Below, piece by piece: positions 44,001 to 51,800 of a DNA stretch of 64,000 nt. Each line of letters opens with the position of its first letter. Positions within the stretch are counted from its first letter, which is position 1. Below the pieces are notes generated by a model. That model had not been told where the DNA came from. It searched no databases and worked only from the letters and a program-made list of their open reading frames with translations. The translations under genes were made by a program, and so were the position numbers. Source of the DNA: Symsagittifera roscoffensis (taxonomy: Eukaryota; Xenacoelomorpha; Acoela; Convolutidae); NCBI RefSeq assembly GCF_963678635.1, contig NC_087066.1, forward strand, positions 37,265,152 to 37,329,151. Direction: 5' to 3'.

Positions 44001-45880
44001 TTTTCATCAAATACAAATGATAATAAATTTTTTTTCAGGCATGAGACTACTAGGTACACAAAGCGAAAGGAAACGCTAAAAAAATCGATTTTTTTTAAAT
44101 TGAATAGTGTAAGATTACGCGCCAGCTAACATAAAACAGCGAGCTACCCTCTGGTCCATTTGATCAACTAAACTGACTTAAAAACAAAGTTCTTCAAAAG
44201 ACATCCATCCAGTCCTTTCGCACTGTCGCATAACCGGTCAAAAACTGTTCAAGTTTTCAACTAATTTTGCTATGCCCGAAAATACCCGGAGGTTAAATAT
44301 TTTGATTGACAAGCGCGCATATAACTCGCACCTATTTAGCTATGACTTACTATGACAGTTAAGCAAAAAAAAACATTTAAAGCATCTAGATTTGATATTA
44401 GATGAAAAACTTGATTTTTATTAAAAACTTAATAATTTACTAAAAAAACGAATCAATTGCAAGGCTAGCCGTAGCTACTAAAACATTACTGCAGAAAGTT
44501 GAAAGGTCGTATAATCATATGAATAGATTAATTCAGAGACATTTGAAAGTATACGAAACTTAGAAAAATAAGTACTAGTACAGCTTAAAAGAGTCAAACA
44601 TTTATAAAACGAGAAAACAATCTGAGTGGAATAAAAAAGGAACACCCAGTATAACATCAGTAGTCGCATAAAAATGAAGAAATAGAGAAATCCTTGACAA
44701 AAAACACGTACGTCATAACTAAAAACAAACATTCGTTAAGTAATCAATTAAACAAAAGCTTTAATTAAATTTATTTACCCCATTGATGAAAATCAAACCG
44801 AACGTATCAGAAAAATTTTAGATGAGTTCAAGTAAAATTATTTAATAAATAGGTCAATGAACATCATTGGTGAATTACTCAGGTTAAAATTAAAATTTTA
44901 CCAATAGTTTTATCTTATAACAACGTCAATTTTTGGCTTGAATATAAAATTTAAACCAAAACATTGCCATCAGGGTTCACAACGTAAATTTTTGGCTTGA
45001 ATGTAAAATTTAAGCCAAAACACTGCCAACAGACAGTTCAAAAAGAGTCAACGAACGCAAGGAAACTGAAAAAAACTGACTTGTTTTTGAAACAATTTTC
45101 AATTTTCCAACAAAAAAATAGATGACCTTAAAGCTCTTTGAATTTCTAGAACAAAAATATATGACCTTACAGTTCTTTGAATTTCCAGAACAATTTATGA
45201 TTGAAACTTTTTATGATAAATCAACTCAATTTGAGAAACCTGGAACAATAGTTAAAGTTTGTATTCCGCTGGGAAATCTGAACACTTAAATCCTTTTCCG
45301 AAATTAGAAGTAGATCGTTTTTCGTGACCTTTACACTTCTGTTGTTTGCTAGTGGAGTTTGCGTTCTTCGACTCTTAAATAGGTTTCCAGCTAGAAAAAG
45401 TGAGAAAAAACACTAAAGGCATCACTCGATAGGCTTAACCGACTTTTCATGATCTCTCGATATATTTCGAACAGTTGTTTGCTACTGATTAACAAACACA
45501 CGAAAGCGAAATTATTAGTAAATCGAAAAGTGAGCAAAATCTTATCGAGCTCGCAATCATGGAGTTGTCTCATTTTTTTTCCAATTTCCTGTACTACATG
45601 ACCAAAAAGTTTACATGCAACTCTTAACAAACAATAGCGTTTCTCTATAATGAACTAAACAGCTCGAATGTTGGTGCTTTTCCTCGAAGGGTTATTTTTT
45701 GTGCAGACACATTTGACAGTGGGAGACAGGAATGGAGGCACCGGTCTCGGATTCATGGGGGGTAGTCTCACTAACATCATGGACAGTCGCATGCACAACC
45801 CCGGCAGACACTCAACTCTCAATTACAGCAGCAACCAGCTCAAGAACTCAGACAAGCACAAGTTCGTGCAGGAGGACTAG
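34701..45880 (+). CDS. Small protein of unknown function with 10.7-kb intron hosting a retrotransposon
   Basis: Proposed exons are 34701-34703 (ATG only, donor GTAAGT), 34863-35024 (acceptor TTGTTCAG, donor GTAAGA) and 45707-45880 (acceptor TTTTTTGTGCAG, stop TAG), all in phase 0, for 112 residues. The second exon encodes a basic helical-looking segment (Q-Q-E-Q-H-Y-K-Q-F-L-R-E-C-K-E-L-R-D-R-M-W). The last is Gly, Asn and His rich and ends K-H-K-F-V-Q-E-D. There is no signal peptide or membrane span. Exon GC content and codon regularity stand out from the AT-rich flanks. I do not recognise the family. An alternative acceptor at 45720 also leaves an open frame, but with a less protein-like sequence. 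The second exon could instead belong to the upstream channel gene, since the phases allow it. The long intron holds the Ty3/gypsy element in antisense. Confidence 0.5.
35042..35098 (+). repeat. (GATA)n(GAAA)n microsatellite
   Basis: Three to four GATA units are followed by about nine GAAA units just downstream of the second exon donor of the small gene. Confidence 0.9.
35295..35409. repeat. Long imperfect inverted repeat (hairpin)
   Basis: Arms of about 50 bp (35295-35344 and 35360-35409) pair with a 15-nt loop. The inner ~35 bp are nearly perfect (three to four mismatches; core AACCTGACTTGT paired with ACAAGTCAGGTT). It lies 74 bp before the retrotransposon insertion, in the intron of the small gene. 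Confidence 0.75.
35483..35698 (-). repeat. 3' LTR of the Ty3/gypsy element
   Basis: Identical to the 216-bp 5' LTR. It is bounded inside by the polypurine tract and outside by the TACG target duplicate. Confidence 0.95.
35699..35708 (-). promoter_or_regulatory. Polypurine tract
   Basis: In element orientation GAAGGAGAAG directly abuts the TGTCG start of the 3' LTR, the expected position of the plus-strand DNA primer. Confidence 0.85.
35989..40710 (-). CDS. pol: Ty3/gypsy Pol: zinc knuckles, protease, RT, RNase H, integrase
   Basis: The frame is -1 relative to gag and has no in-frame ATG near its start; the first start-like codon is a TTG at 40656. Counting from that codon: a CCHC knuckle C-N-F-C-H-K-I-G-H-F-E-R-T-C (~11-24), protease W-I-D-S-G-S (~117-122), RT with T-M-D-L-T-Y-A-Y-S-Q-L and F-I-D-D (~436-439), and RNase H with C-D-A-S (~585), N-E-L-E (~625) and V-T-D-H-K-A-L (~650). 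Integrase follows with histidines ~1001-1005, C-P-E-C (~1033-1036), and D1068, D1127 and E1163, which is exact DD35E spacing. About 250 residues between RNase H and the integrase finger, and about 320 after the integrase, are low-complexity and charged. Total is about 1573 codons, with no internal stop. Confidence 0.93.
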   Translation of the reverse strand, partial: LNNNKCYNCDQQNFTREHLDRCPAKGVTCNFCHKIGHFERTCRGKRGNQRGQGAVGMIRENVDDHQLENSADEEASQHASSIGWVTKNPVVHSWDSSSSDGDYMVMAIKRRGVTELKVAGAQLPIKVNGKPTRVWIDSGSPISIFTIGELRKTLGTSGVKLDNLTEEDNAFRDYENNPLQMIGTMAVTIQSNGWKIQARIKVIGGNRPSIIGRDLMPQLGLQLVQQTPGDQIMSIGEGSHDALEPEEPEGELDSWQTYFSKQFSNLFRRVGKIRNYKVAAEFFENLTPVQQKGRRVPISLQEKVDAEIDKLLKQGHIEKLSECSDKYFVSPIVITVKKDGSVKLALESRELNKQVHKNKYQMPNIEELMDTVGQTISEKKQGDVYFTTMDLTYAYSQLPLNAETSVQCNFSLIGGRSTGTYRFKTGFYGLTTMPAEFQRAMDCILAEYPQAHTFIDDILVVTKGTAIDHIATVEKILKKLDRENMSLKLTKCKFAQRECEWLGHKITPTGITPLVRKTEPIEALTPPRTLSQLKSFMGSIHSLHKYLPALAESSAPLRPLLSKNNEYIWTPECQNGFENLKKQVSNIVELRHFDIHKDIRIVCDASHNGLGAVLEQLGPEGWRPISFASRYLNEAEKKYSTNELEMLAVVWGAEYFRNYILGRSFLIVTDHKALISLLNGNNKKNKTIFSRLTRWLDRLIPFDFQIEHKPGAKIGLADYLSRHPSKEATPISTYDNMFTVAKINLIRTALGFNTSRGPNTSKGQSCTANKKLSINRLEVSSYNDSVEGGKTCKRKSTNQMQPRVLSRRLSDMRTGLVRAIIHSEHSCSKLSKSNLQNQNILTSIPQNFKPNNNMDRNTRKWQNFLKQHQSLNSSSDEIEELPSNVSLEAITKETRSIRTNTTLSLPSEFKGETVPPVDPNLVCMSIIPRNCKIVNKTTALPDLFNLKFIESNYVSDPQLSAIRDLIVTQDPEIHDKVTRMSRYHAQFVNDFSVRENVVWMDDKLAIPINLQSAINNRIHAYHHGKSNMFDATKDIWYPYIYRSIASIAEGCPECTAAGKNLKTLIGKNQLGSVPEPKEPNESVQLDFWGPINYLNVSSKYVLVAVDRFSRWPSAMICGNNRSDKILKFLKSYISNHGVPRKIHIDQGTNFMSNAVKAFCNGEGIEIIKSPVNDHRATGCVERTIGSLKNSILTFAHEKNPEPLEKMVERALGALRFSKNSTLRISPFEAHHGREANTVLRNLTKKPSLQNLDWSRVIKTKNACLDDADPSAQDMPHPADTNWGVRSDLDYDIKNRTHARRLTVDQAGNQDDEPSIRKSSNPAGQPGPSGSLFQRTGNKNLKRYRPVHSNIRSESAHTLTLDNGVVLRKSGVATKPIPKKKSRTAAKSVLPVPVIEAKKRATQTTLPPPTPREVKDRWTKRTAEKKRERTGRRFEETYSESEDSEDLPIISVKRTQQQATTTQVERSATAIPEAEAETDQDTIPALGGELDAPNPGVQVTENPGVQDPTNPITTGKKKGASSRKARLVSYSSQGDSQDETSSTTSRRSGRKRTAVTKMGGVMIDFINQNKEGKN
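40707..40713 (-). promoter_or_regulatory. Candidate -1 frameshift site at the end of gag
   Basis: Gag ends GGA ATC CCC TAA. Four consecutive C residues let the P-site CCC slip back one base and still pair as CCC, which puts the ribosome in the pol frame (next codon CTA). Pol lies exactly in -1, and its zinc-knuckle segment starts about 40 nt later. I did not fold the downstream RNA. Confidence 0.5.
40707..41513 (-). CDS. gag: Ty3/gypsy Gag (capsid part)
   Basis: From the ATG at 41513 the protein is about 268 residues (M-A-Q-T-A-G-L-G-G-G to stop at 40707). The middle resembles retrotransposon gag capsid: W-P-A-K near the start, F-W-I-N-R-F, L-Y-L-C-L-G-E-K-G, then Y-E-T-Y-Q-L-L-S-R-K-Q-F, E-S-L-E-Q-F-H-S-V-L and R-D-V-F-I-V-N-M. 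It should form the virus-like particle. The nucleocapsid zinc knuckles are not in this frame but at the beginning of pol. The start codon is formed by the last LTR base plus the first two PBS bases. The frame is open further into the LTR to an ATG at 41648, but that lies upstream of the likely RNA start. Confidence 0.85.
   Translation of the reverse strand: MAQTAGLGGGKNPLGITGFWPAKCTEPPMMWEFWINRFQWGMVAKHSLNPMNFYFAANLTAAQITDLPAEVDGKNRRESEMVLISNLYLCLGEKGQDELHKRRPHLDLQTIRYPRMIDALEAEFKKERNETYETYQLLSRKQFINESLEQFHSVLSGLAARCNFGTLEDRILRDVFIVNMNNRDAQKELCRSTKTPEEVYRIALSYERGSKYASSYVATGPAATPGSSSGGIQIKSEPVGIIREVTGTTVQGAGALTKAEDRIEEGIP
41495..41512 (-). promoter_or_regulatory. Primer binding site (tRNA-Ser-like)
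   Basis: Immediately after the LTR the element reads TGGCGCAGACAGCAGGAT, complementary to a tRNA 3' end ATCCTGCTGTCTGCG plus CCA. The tRNA side looks like a T-loop and acceptor strand with discriminator G, as in eukaryotic tRNA-Ser. The identity of the primer is inferred without a tRNA set. It overlaps the first gag codons. Confidence 0.65.
41513..41728 (-). repeat. 5' LTR of the Ty3/gypsy element
   Basis: 216 bp, TG...CA ends with 5-bp terminal inversion. In element orientation a TATATTTA box lies at 41565-41558, about 45 nt before the LTR end, which would place the RNA start near 41535. The element's U5 would then be only about 20 nt. Confidence 0.95.
41930..42310 (+). repeat. GCGACC-type degenerate minisatellite
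   Basis: About ten imperfect units of the type CCAGACTTTTGCGACCAAAA with ~30-40 bp spacing. The GCGAC core recalls the minisatellites at 11-17 kb, but the units differ. The 60-120 residue open frames here (for example M-K-A-A-R-E on the minus strand) are repeat artefacts. Confidence 0.75.
42651..42967 (+). repeat. Near-perfect 158-bp tandem duplication
   Basis: The block starting TAGCCGCATAAGCAGGGAAG at 42651 is repeated at 42809 with a single T-run length difference. It is the least diverged pair of the longer satellite that follows. Confidence 0.9.
42651..43990 (+). repeat. Degenerate ~160-230 bp satellite, locus 1
   Basis: Units begin with GTAGCCGCTTAAGCAGG-like words (42651, 42809, about 43048, 43367, 43527, 43630, 43852). 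They share downstream a TTGATCTCAATNTCAGATTT-like word and a TTTTGAGAAAANNNAAAG-like word. There is no conserved open frame. The same unit is found at 60.4-61.5 kb. Confidence 0.7.
44935..45025 (+). repeat. Short tandem duplication
   Basis: Two copies of a ~60-bp AT-rich unit containing ATTTTTGGCTTGAATGTAAA, at about 44925 and 44987. Confidence 0.75.
45030..45390 (+). repeat. Dispersed repeat 'GAACGCAAG', copy 1
   Basis: It shares an ordered series of words with 48960-49440, 51160-51640, 58600-59080 and 59340-59830: GAACGCAAG, ATGACCTTAAAGCTCTTTGAATTTC, a TTTGAGAAACCTGGAACAA word, AGTGGAGTTTGC. The family is ~350-480 bp. It gives a chance 80-residue open frame in two copies. Confidence 0.7.
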
Positions 45881-46192
45881 CATAGCTGTAAGGTAATTGT
45901 AGTTATTCCGCCCAACATACCCCTAACATCACTAAGTAAACGGGTTGTTCTGACTATGTATTGGCAATATACACGATTTTAACCAATTAGATATGAGCAT
46001 TTTCAATTCTATTTTCGTAACTTGAGATTCGACAATTTGGGCGGAATAAATAAAATGACCCGTCTGTTGCTGGGACATTGGCGCTAGATAAGCCTTAAAC
46101 CCCTGTCATTATCCGTTACACCCCAAAAATCTTGAACAAATGTCTGGACATGATTTTTATGACGGGCAATTACGCGATTATTCGCAATGAAG

Positions 46193-47467
46193 AAAACGGA
46201 AGGTGGTTGATATTGTGAAGTCAACAAAAACATTTCCTATATACTGAAAAGCTTCAGATTTGGTTGAAAAATGATTCTGCCCATCGAATACAACTCAATT
46301 CGTCGCTAACTTTTACCTCAACTTAAATTACGTGCTTTAAAAACTAGCTTAAAACTATCAACTTTAAGAACATCGAAGTTATAGCGAGTCAGTACAACAG
46401 TGGCGAAAATTAAAAGTTGTCCAAGAGCGCCGAAAATAATTTTGAATACTGTATTTTCTCATGTTAAACAAAAAAGTTTTCCATGCGCGACAAAATAAAT
46501 TTCGCTCAATAAAAAGTTAACTGCAATTGCCAAAACTTCTTCTCGATTTTGCCAAAAGTTTCCAAATATCATCAACTTTTGGCACTGTTGAACGACCCAG
46601 TTAAAGCAAATTAGAAAAATAACAAAGATTCATATGGCGTCCAAATTTATCTTTTGCAACATCTTCCCTACTTTGAACTTCTTTGCCTTATTCTTAATTC
46701 TTCCTTTTCTCCTGTAAAAATTATTTTTATTCCAGACGTTATTTTTGAAAAACTCTAGCCCCAGTTAAATTTAGAAATAATTCAAATCTGCTACGTACTA
46801 ATTTTCTTGTATTTGAGGGTTTACGTGGAAGGTAAAACGGAAGGTGGTTGATATTGTGAAGTCAACAAAAACATTTCCTATATACTGAAAAGCTTCAGAT
46901 TTGGTTGAAAAACGATTCTACCCATCGGATACAACTCAATTCGTCGCTAACTTTTACCTCAACTTAAATTACGTGCTTTAAAAACTAGCTTAAAACTATC
47001 AACTTTATGAACATCGAAGTTATAGCGAGTCAGTACAACAGTGGAGAAAATTAAAAGTTGTCCAAGAGCGCCGAAAATAATTTTGAATACTGTTTTTTCT
47101 CATGTTAAACAAAAAAGTTTTCCATGCGCGACAAAATAAATTTCGCTCAATAAAAAGTTTACTGCAATTGCCAAAACTTCTTCTCGATTTTGCCAAAAAT
47201 TTTCAAATATCATCAACTTTTGGCACTGTTGAACGACCCAGTTAAAGCAAATTAGAAAAATAACAAAGATTCATATGGCGTCTAAATTTATCTTTTGCAG
47301 CATCTTCCCTACTTTGAACTTCTTTGCCTTATTCTTAATTCTTCCTTTTCTCCTGTAAAAATTATTTTTATTCCAGACGCTATTTTTGAAAAACTCTAGC
47401 CCCAGTTAAATTTAGAAATAATTCAAATCTGCAACGTACTAATTTTCTTGTATTTGAGGGTTTAACG
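46193..47467 (+). repeat. 641-bp direct tandem duplication
   Basis: 46193-46833 and 46834-47467 are nearly identical (a handful of substitutions). Each starts AACGGAAGGTGGTTGATATT and ends in a TTGTATTTGAGGGTTTA word. There is no gene within. Confidence 0.9.
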
Positions 47468-47954
47468 CAAACCAAGAAGCATATCATCTTGAAGGCTAAG
47501 GGCAAACGCAGTTCCAGACAAAAATCAAGAAAAGTAAATTCAATTCAATTTCTCTAACATTGCAATAAATACGATTTAGAATAAAAATGATTTGCGCAAT
47601 CGAGAAATGACACAATTGATCAACTTTTTCGTCGTAATACCAGAAAAAAAACAGAACACGGAAAACTATTATTCTTTGAACTTCATCCAATATAACTTTG
47701 AACAGTTGAAATGAGAGAAGACTACAAATTTTTGGGGACGCAAACCATCGCAACTGCAATTTTAGGATGTGATATTGATCGATTGTTTTTTCTTGTGAAG
47801 AACTTCATTTACAGTTATACATATATGATTTATGTGTCAAACTAAATTCAAAAACTAAGCAATTATAATTTTAAACCAACAAGCAAATTAATTGCAATAA
47901 ACGCCACAGGTGGAGTTTACCTTTGAAGTATAAACAACAAACAGCAAAAACTTG

Positions 47955-48132
47955 ATTTATAAATCGGCTTCCACAAATTGATAACTCCATATACAGTCTG
48001 TTCCAGTTTTCTTGCGGTAAGTCAGTTAGCCTTTCTTTGAACTCTTTTCTCAGCGGGAAAGGGGCAAAACGAACGACCAGATTGCAATACATGTGAGGCA
48101 TTGAAACCAAAGATGCAGTCAAGTATGTCCTA
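47955..48132 (-). CDS. Possible isolated coding exon
   Basis: On the minus strand a good acceptor (TACTGTTTTATTTAG) precedes an open stretch with balanced, protein-like composition (M-P-H-M-Y-C-N-L-V-V-R-F-A-P-F-P, then D-L-P-Q-E-N-W-N-R-L-Y-M-E-L). GC content is higher than the flanks, and a weak donor lies near 47955. I do not recognise the family and found no convincing neighbouring exon, so it may be a gene relic. Confidence 0.3.
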
Positions 48133-48255
48133 AATAAAACAGTAAGTACTTTTTGAAACTATTGAAGCAAATAAAAAGCCTATGACAGTTGTAAAAACGC
48201 TTAAGAACTTGGGCAAATCAAAAATTGGATGTTTTTTTTTACACAGAGGCGCAGC

Positions 48256-48599
48256 TCCCCCCTTTGTACTATTTTGAGATATCCATTTTTGGCGGACTGA
48301 CCCTAAAATTTTTCTAAAGGCGCGAATATATACTAATTTTGAAGGGGGAGCGCGCGCTGAAAAAACGCGATTTTTGGTCAATATTTTCCAAAAAGTGCCT
48401 AGAAACGCCTTTCTTGGCCTTTTTTTTTTGAAAAATTTGCCTGCGGTGCAGAAAAATTGGTCAAAATGGGGTCTTTATAGTGATTTGGGAGAGCTCAGAA
48501 AATCAATTTGGTCCGACCTAAAAAAAGTCGACAAAATTTTTAAATTTTTTTTTTGAAAATCCACCCCCCCTCGAGAAAATCCTCCTAGATCCATGCCTG
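48256..48599 (-). mobile_element. hAT-type MITE, truncated copy
   Basis: Same orientation and internal landmarks as 7165-7560: CTTTGTACTATTTTGAGATA, AAAATTTTTCTAAAGGCGC, GGGAGAGCTC, and a right end CTAGATCCATGCCTG. The left terminus is absent. Confidence 0.75.
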
Positions 48600-48690
48600 C
48601 CTCTACGGGAATTGAACTTTAGCCCTCGGACATTCAAGTTTCCAAGTTGACTGCCCTATACAATTGTGTCATTTTGAATCTATTCGGATG
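48595..48690 (-). repeat. tRNA-derived SINE-like sequence
   Basis: Minus strand: A-box-like GACACAATTGTATAG near 48668-48652 and B-box-like AAGTTCAATTCCC near 48620-48607. The A-box side matches the copy at 33.7 kb. It does not fold as a functional tRNA. Confidence 0.5.
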
Positions 48691-48852
48691 GCACTTTCAA
48701 TTGACTAAAAACTGATTTAAATCAATCAATCCCAAAACAAACTTTGTATGATAATTTATAACTTTTGGACTTCAAAATCAAAAATTGAGAGTTAAAACTT
48801 GAGTCGTAATGGAATAATATGACCAACTAGCTCGCCTGATTTCTTTGTAACA

Positions 48853-51800
48853 ATTTTGTGTGCGAGATAACAATTCGTGTTACGCTTTCAGCTTCATACT
48901 CGCTTCACGTAGATTCCAAGGTCAATCCCCAATCTACAACTTTTTTAGATTTCGGGAATTAAATTATACGAATGGAATTAATAAACATATCCAAAAGACA
49001 GTTGGAAACGACTCATGAACGCAAGATAACAACAAAGCTGACTCTTGTTCGAAAAAAATTTCATGTTTCTAAGAAAAAATATATGGCCTTAAGGCTCTAT
49101 GAAATTCATAGTAAACTTATGATAAAATTGATCCATTTTGAGAAACCTGGATCAATAGGAAAACTTTTTTATCGCGCTGAAAAATCGAAAATTGAATTCC
49201 ACCATCGAAACTGAAGTCAATTACGTTTTTCGTGCCTAGACAATTTTACTGTTCGGTAAGGGAGTTTGCTTTCATTTTACGAAAGGAAATGAACTGAACT
49301 TAAAAAGAAATCAGAAGTCAAATCGCGAAAAAGTTAATTTGCACCTGAACGAGACTTTCCCGAAAAAATATCACCAAGACCTATATCAGAGTATTCACTA
49401 CGTTCATGACACTTGAAAAATAACCAAGCATATATATTCCTCCCTGTCTTCGAAAATCGCAACAATTGCTAATTAGAAAAGCTTTGAGCATAGTTGTCCA
49501 GAGGAGCCAGTTGTCTGTACTACTTCTTTATATATGCTAGGATTATAGTCATACTATCTGTCAAAAAAGAAAAACAACCACAAAAAATTCAAATTAGTAT
49601 CCGTGGTAGTGTCTGTTTTTTGTCAATGGTATAAAAAATGATTTAAACGAAAGCCTAAGCTAAAACATATTCGGTAGTCATAGTAAAATAGACAAATTAG
49701 TCAATAATTTAAGTCAAAACATGACGAGAAAAAAGTTCAATGATTAATCCCAAGATGGTGATAAAAAACTACTTTTAATGGAGTAAATCTAAATTTTCAG
49801 CGCTTGAATAAAAGCTTCACCTTTAATCCTACTATAACACTCGCTTTCCTCGCCGGATTCCATCGTTTCAAACCAGTTATTCTTAACACCGGGACAATTT
49901 TTTGAAACGACTGAAAGCGCTTTAACATAAAATTTCACTCGACCTATTCCAATGATTATTTGTGGTACCTGATTTTGCGTGGAAACCAAAACTAGCCTGC
50001 TCGCTCACGTTATTCGCTCGAAATTGGACCAAAAACCAAAACTTGGGTCGATCCTCTTTAGACTGAAAATGGAACTGTAGCCATGAAAAAAATTCAAGCT
50101 ATAAAATTTTAAAACCAATAAATTTACGACCCATCCTTATTAAAACAGACAAAAACTTTTCTAAAAATTGCCTTCAAAACGACGCAACATGGGTTGAATG
50201 TGTCGATATAACATAAAGCGAAACCGTTTAGCAAAAAAAAATTAATTAAATTATTACATATCAGGGTTGGCAAACCTACAAACTACAGAACACCTTTCAA
50301 TTAAAACTAGCGTGTACCGCACCTCCGGTGCTTCGAATTTTCAACAACTCAAAAAAACTATTCTCTGAGTATACTCTGGCAGCACCCAATTACAGGGTTC
50401 GTAATTAAAAATTTTGCAAAGTTTTTTATTCACGTTTTTTAAACAAATTTTGAAGAACCATAAAATTTTGTGAAGTTTTATATAAGTTCTTCGAAAAATT
50501 TAAAATGAACTAAGAAACGTCACATCTGGGAAACTGAAAGCAATTGAGCAGTCACATTTGGACGCAAGATTTGCAACTCCTGAGAGTAACTTCAAATTTT
50601 GTAAAGTTTTTCATTCGTTTTTTTAATTCAAATTTTGAAAAACCATAAAAATTTGTGACATTTTTTTTTATAACTAAGTTTATAATGAATCAGGAAACGT
50701 CACATCTGGGAAACTGGAAGCAATTGAGCAGTCGCATTTGGACTCAAGATTTGCAATTCTTGAGAGTAACTTCAAACTTCGTAAAGTTTTTCATTCGTTT
50801 TTTAATTCAAATTTTGAAAAACCATTAAAATTTGTGACATTTTTTTTATATCTAAGTTTATAAGGAATTAAGAAACGTCACATCTGGGAAACTGAAAGCA
50901 ATTGAGCAGTCGCATTTGGACGCAAGATTTGCAACTCCTGAGAGTACTCTTACAGTACCCAACTACAACGTTGGTAACTTCAAATTTTGAGAAACTTCAC
51001 CTTAAGTTTTCTAAAAGAAGTAGTATGAATTAAGATTTATGTAGTATGAATTTTGTGTGCGAGATAACAATTCGTGTTACGCTTTCAGCTTCATACTCGC
51101 TTCACGTAGATTCCAAGGTCAATCCCCAATCTACAACTTTTTTAGATTTCGGGAATTAAATTATACGAATGGAATTAATAAACATATCCAAAAGACAGTT
51201 GGAAACGACTCATGAACGCAAGATAACAACAAAGCTGACTCTTTTTCGAAAAAAACTTCATGTTTCTAAGAAAAAATATATGGCCTTAAGGCTCTATGAA
51301 ATTCATAGTAAACTTATGATAAAATTGATCCATTTTGAGAAACCTGGATCAATAGGAAAACTTTTTTATCGCGCTGAAAAATCGAAAATTGAATTCCACC
51401 ATCGAAACTGAAGTCAATTACGTTTTTCGTGCCTAGACAATTTTACTGTTCGGTAAGGGAGTTTGCTTTCATTTTACGAAAGGAAATGAACTGAACTTAA
51501 AAAGAAATCAGAAGTCAAATCGCGAAAAAGTTAATTTGCACCTGAACGAGACTTTCCCGAAAAAATATCACCAAGACCTATATCAGAGTATTCACTACGT
51601 TCATGACACTTGAAAAATAACCAAGCATATATATTCCTCCCTGTCTTCGAAAATCGCAACAATTGCTAATTAGAAAAGCTTTGAGCATAGTTGTCCAGAG
51701 GAGCCAGTTGTCTGTACTACTTCTTTATATATGCTAGGATTATAGTCATACTATCTGTCAAAAAAGAAAAACAACCACAAAAAAATTCAAATTAGTATCC

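Noticed and set aside
44478-44732. 84-codon minus-strand frame rich in Phe and Tyr
   Set aside because: AT-rich composition, no splice or family support.
48972-49214. 80-codon open frame, duplicated at 51169
   Set aside because: Part of a dispersed repeat whose other copies (45.0, 58.6 and 59.3 kb) are not open; duplicated by the segmental event, not by selection.
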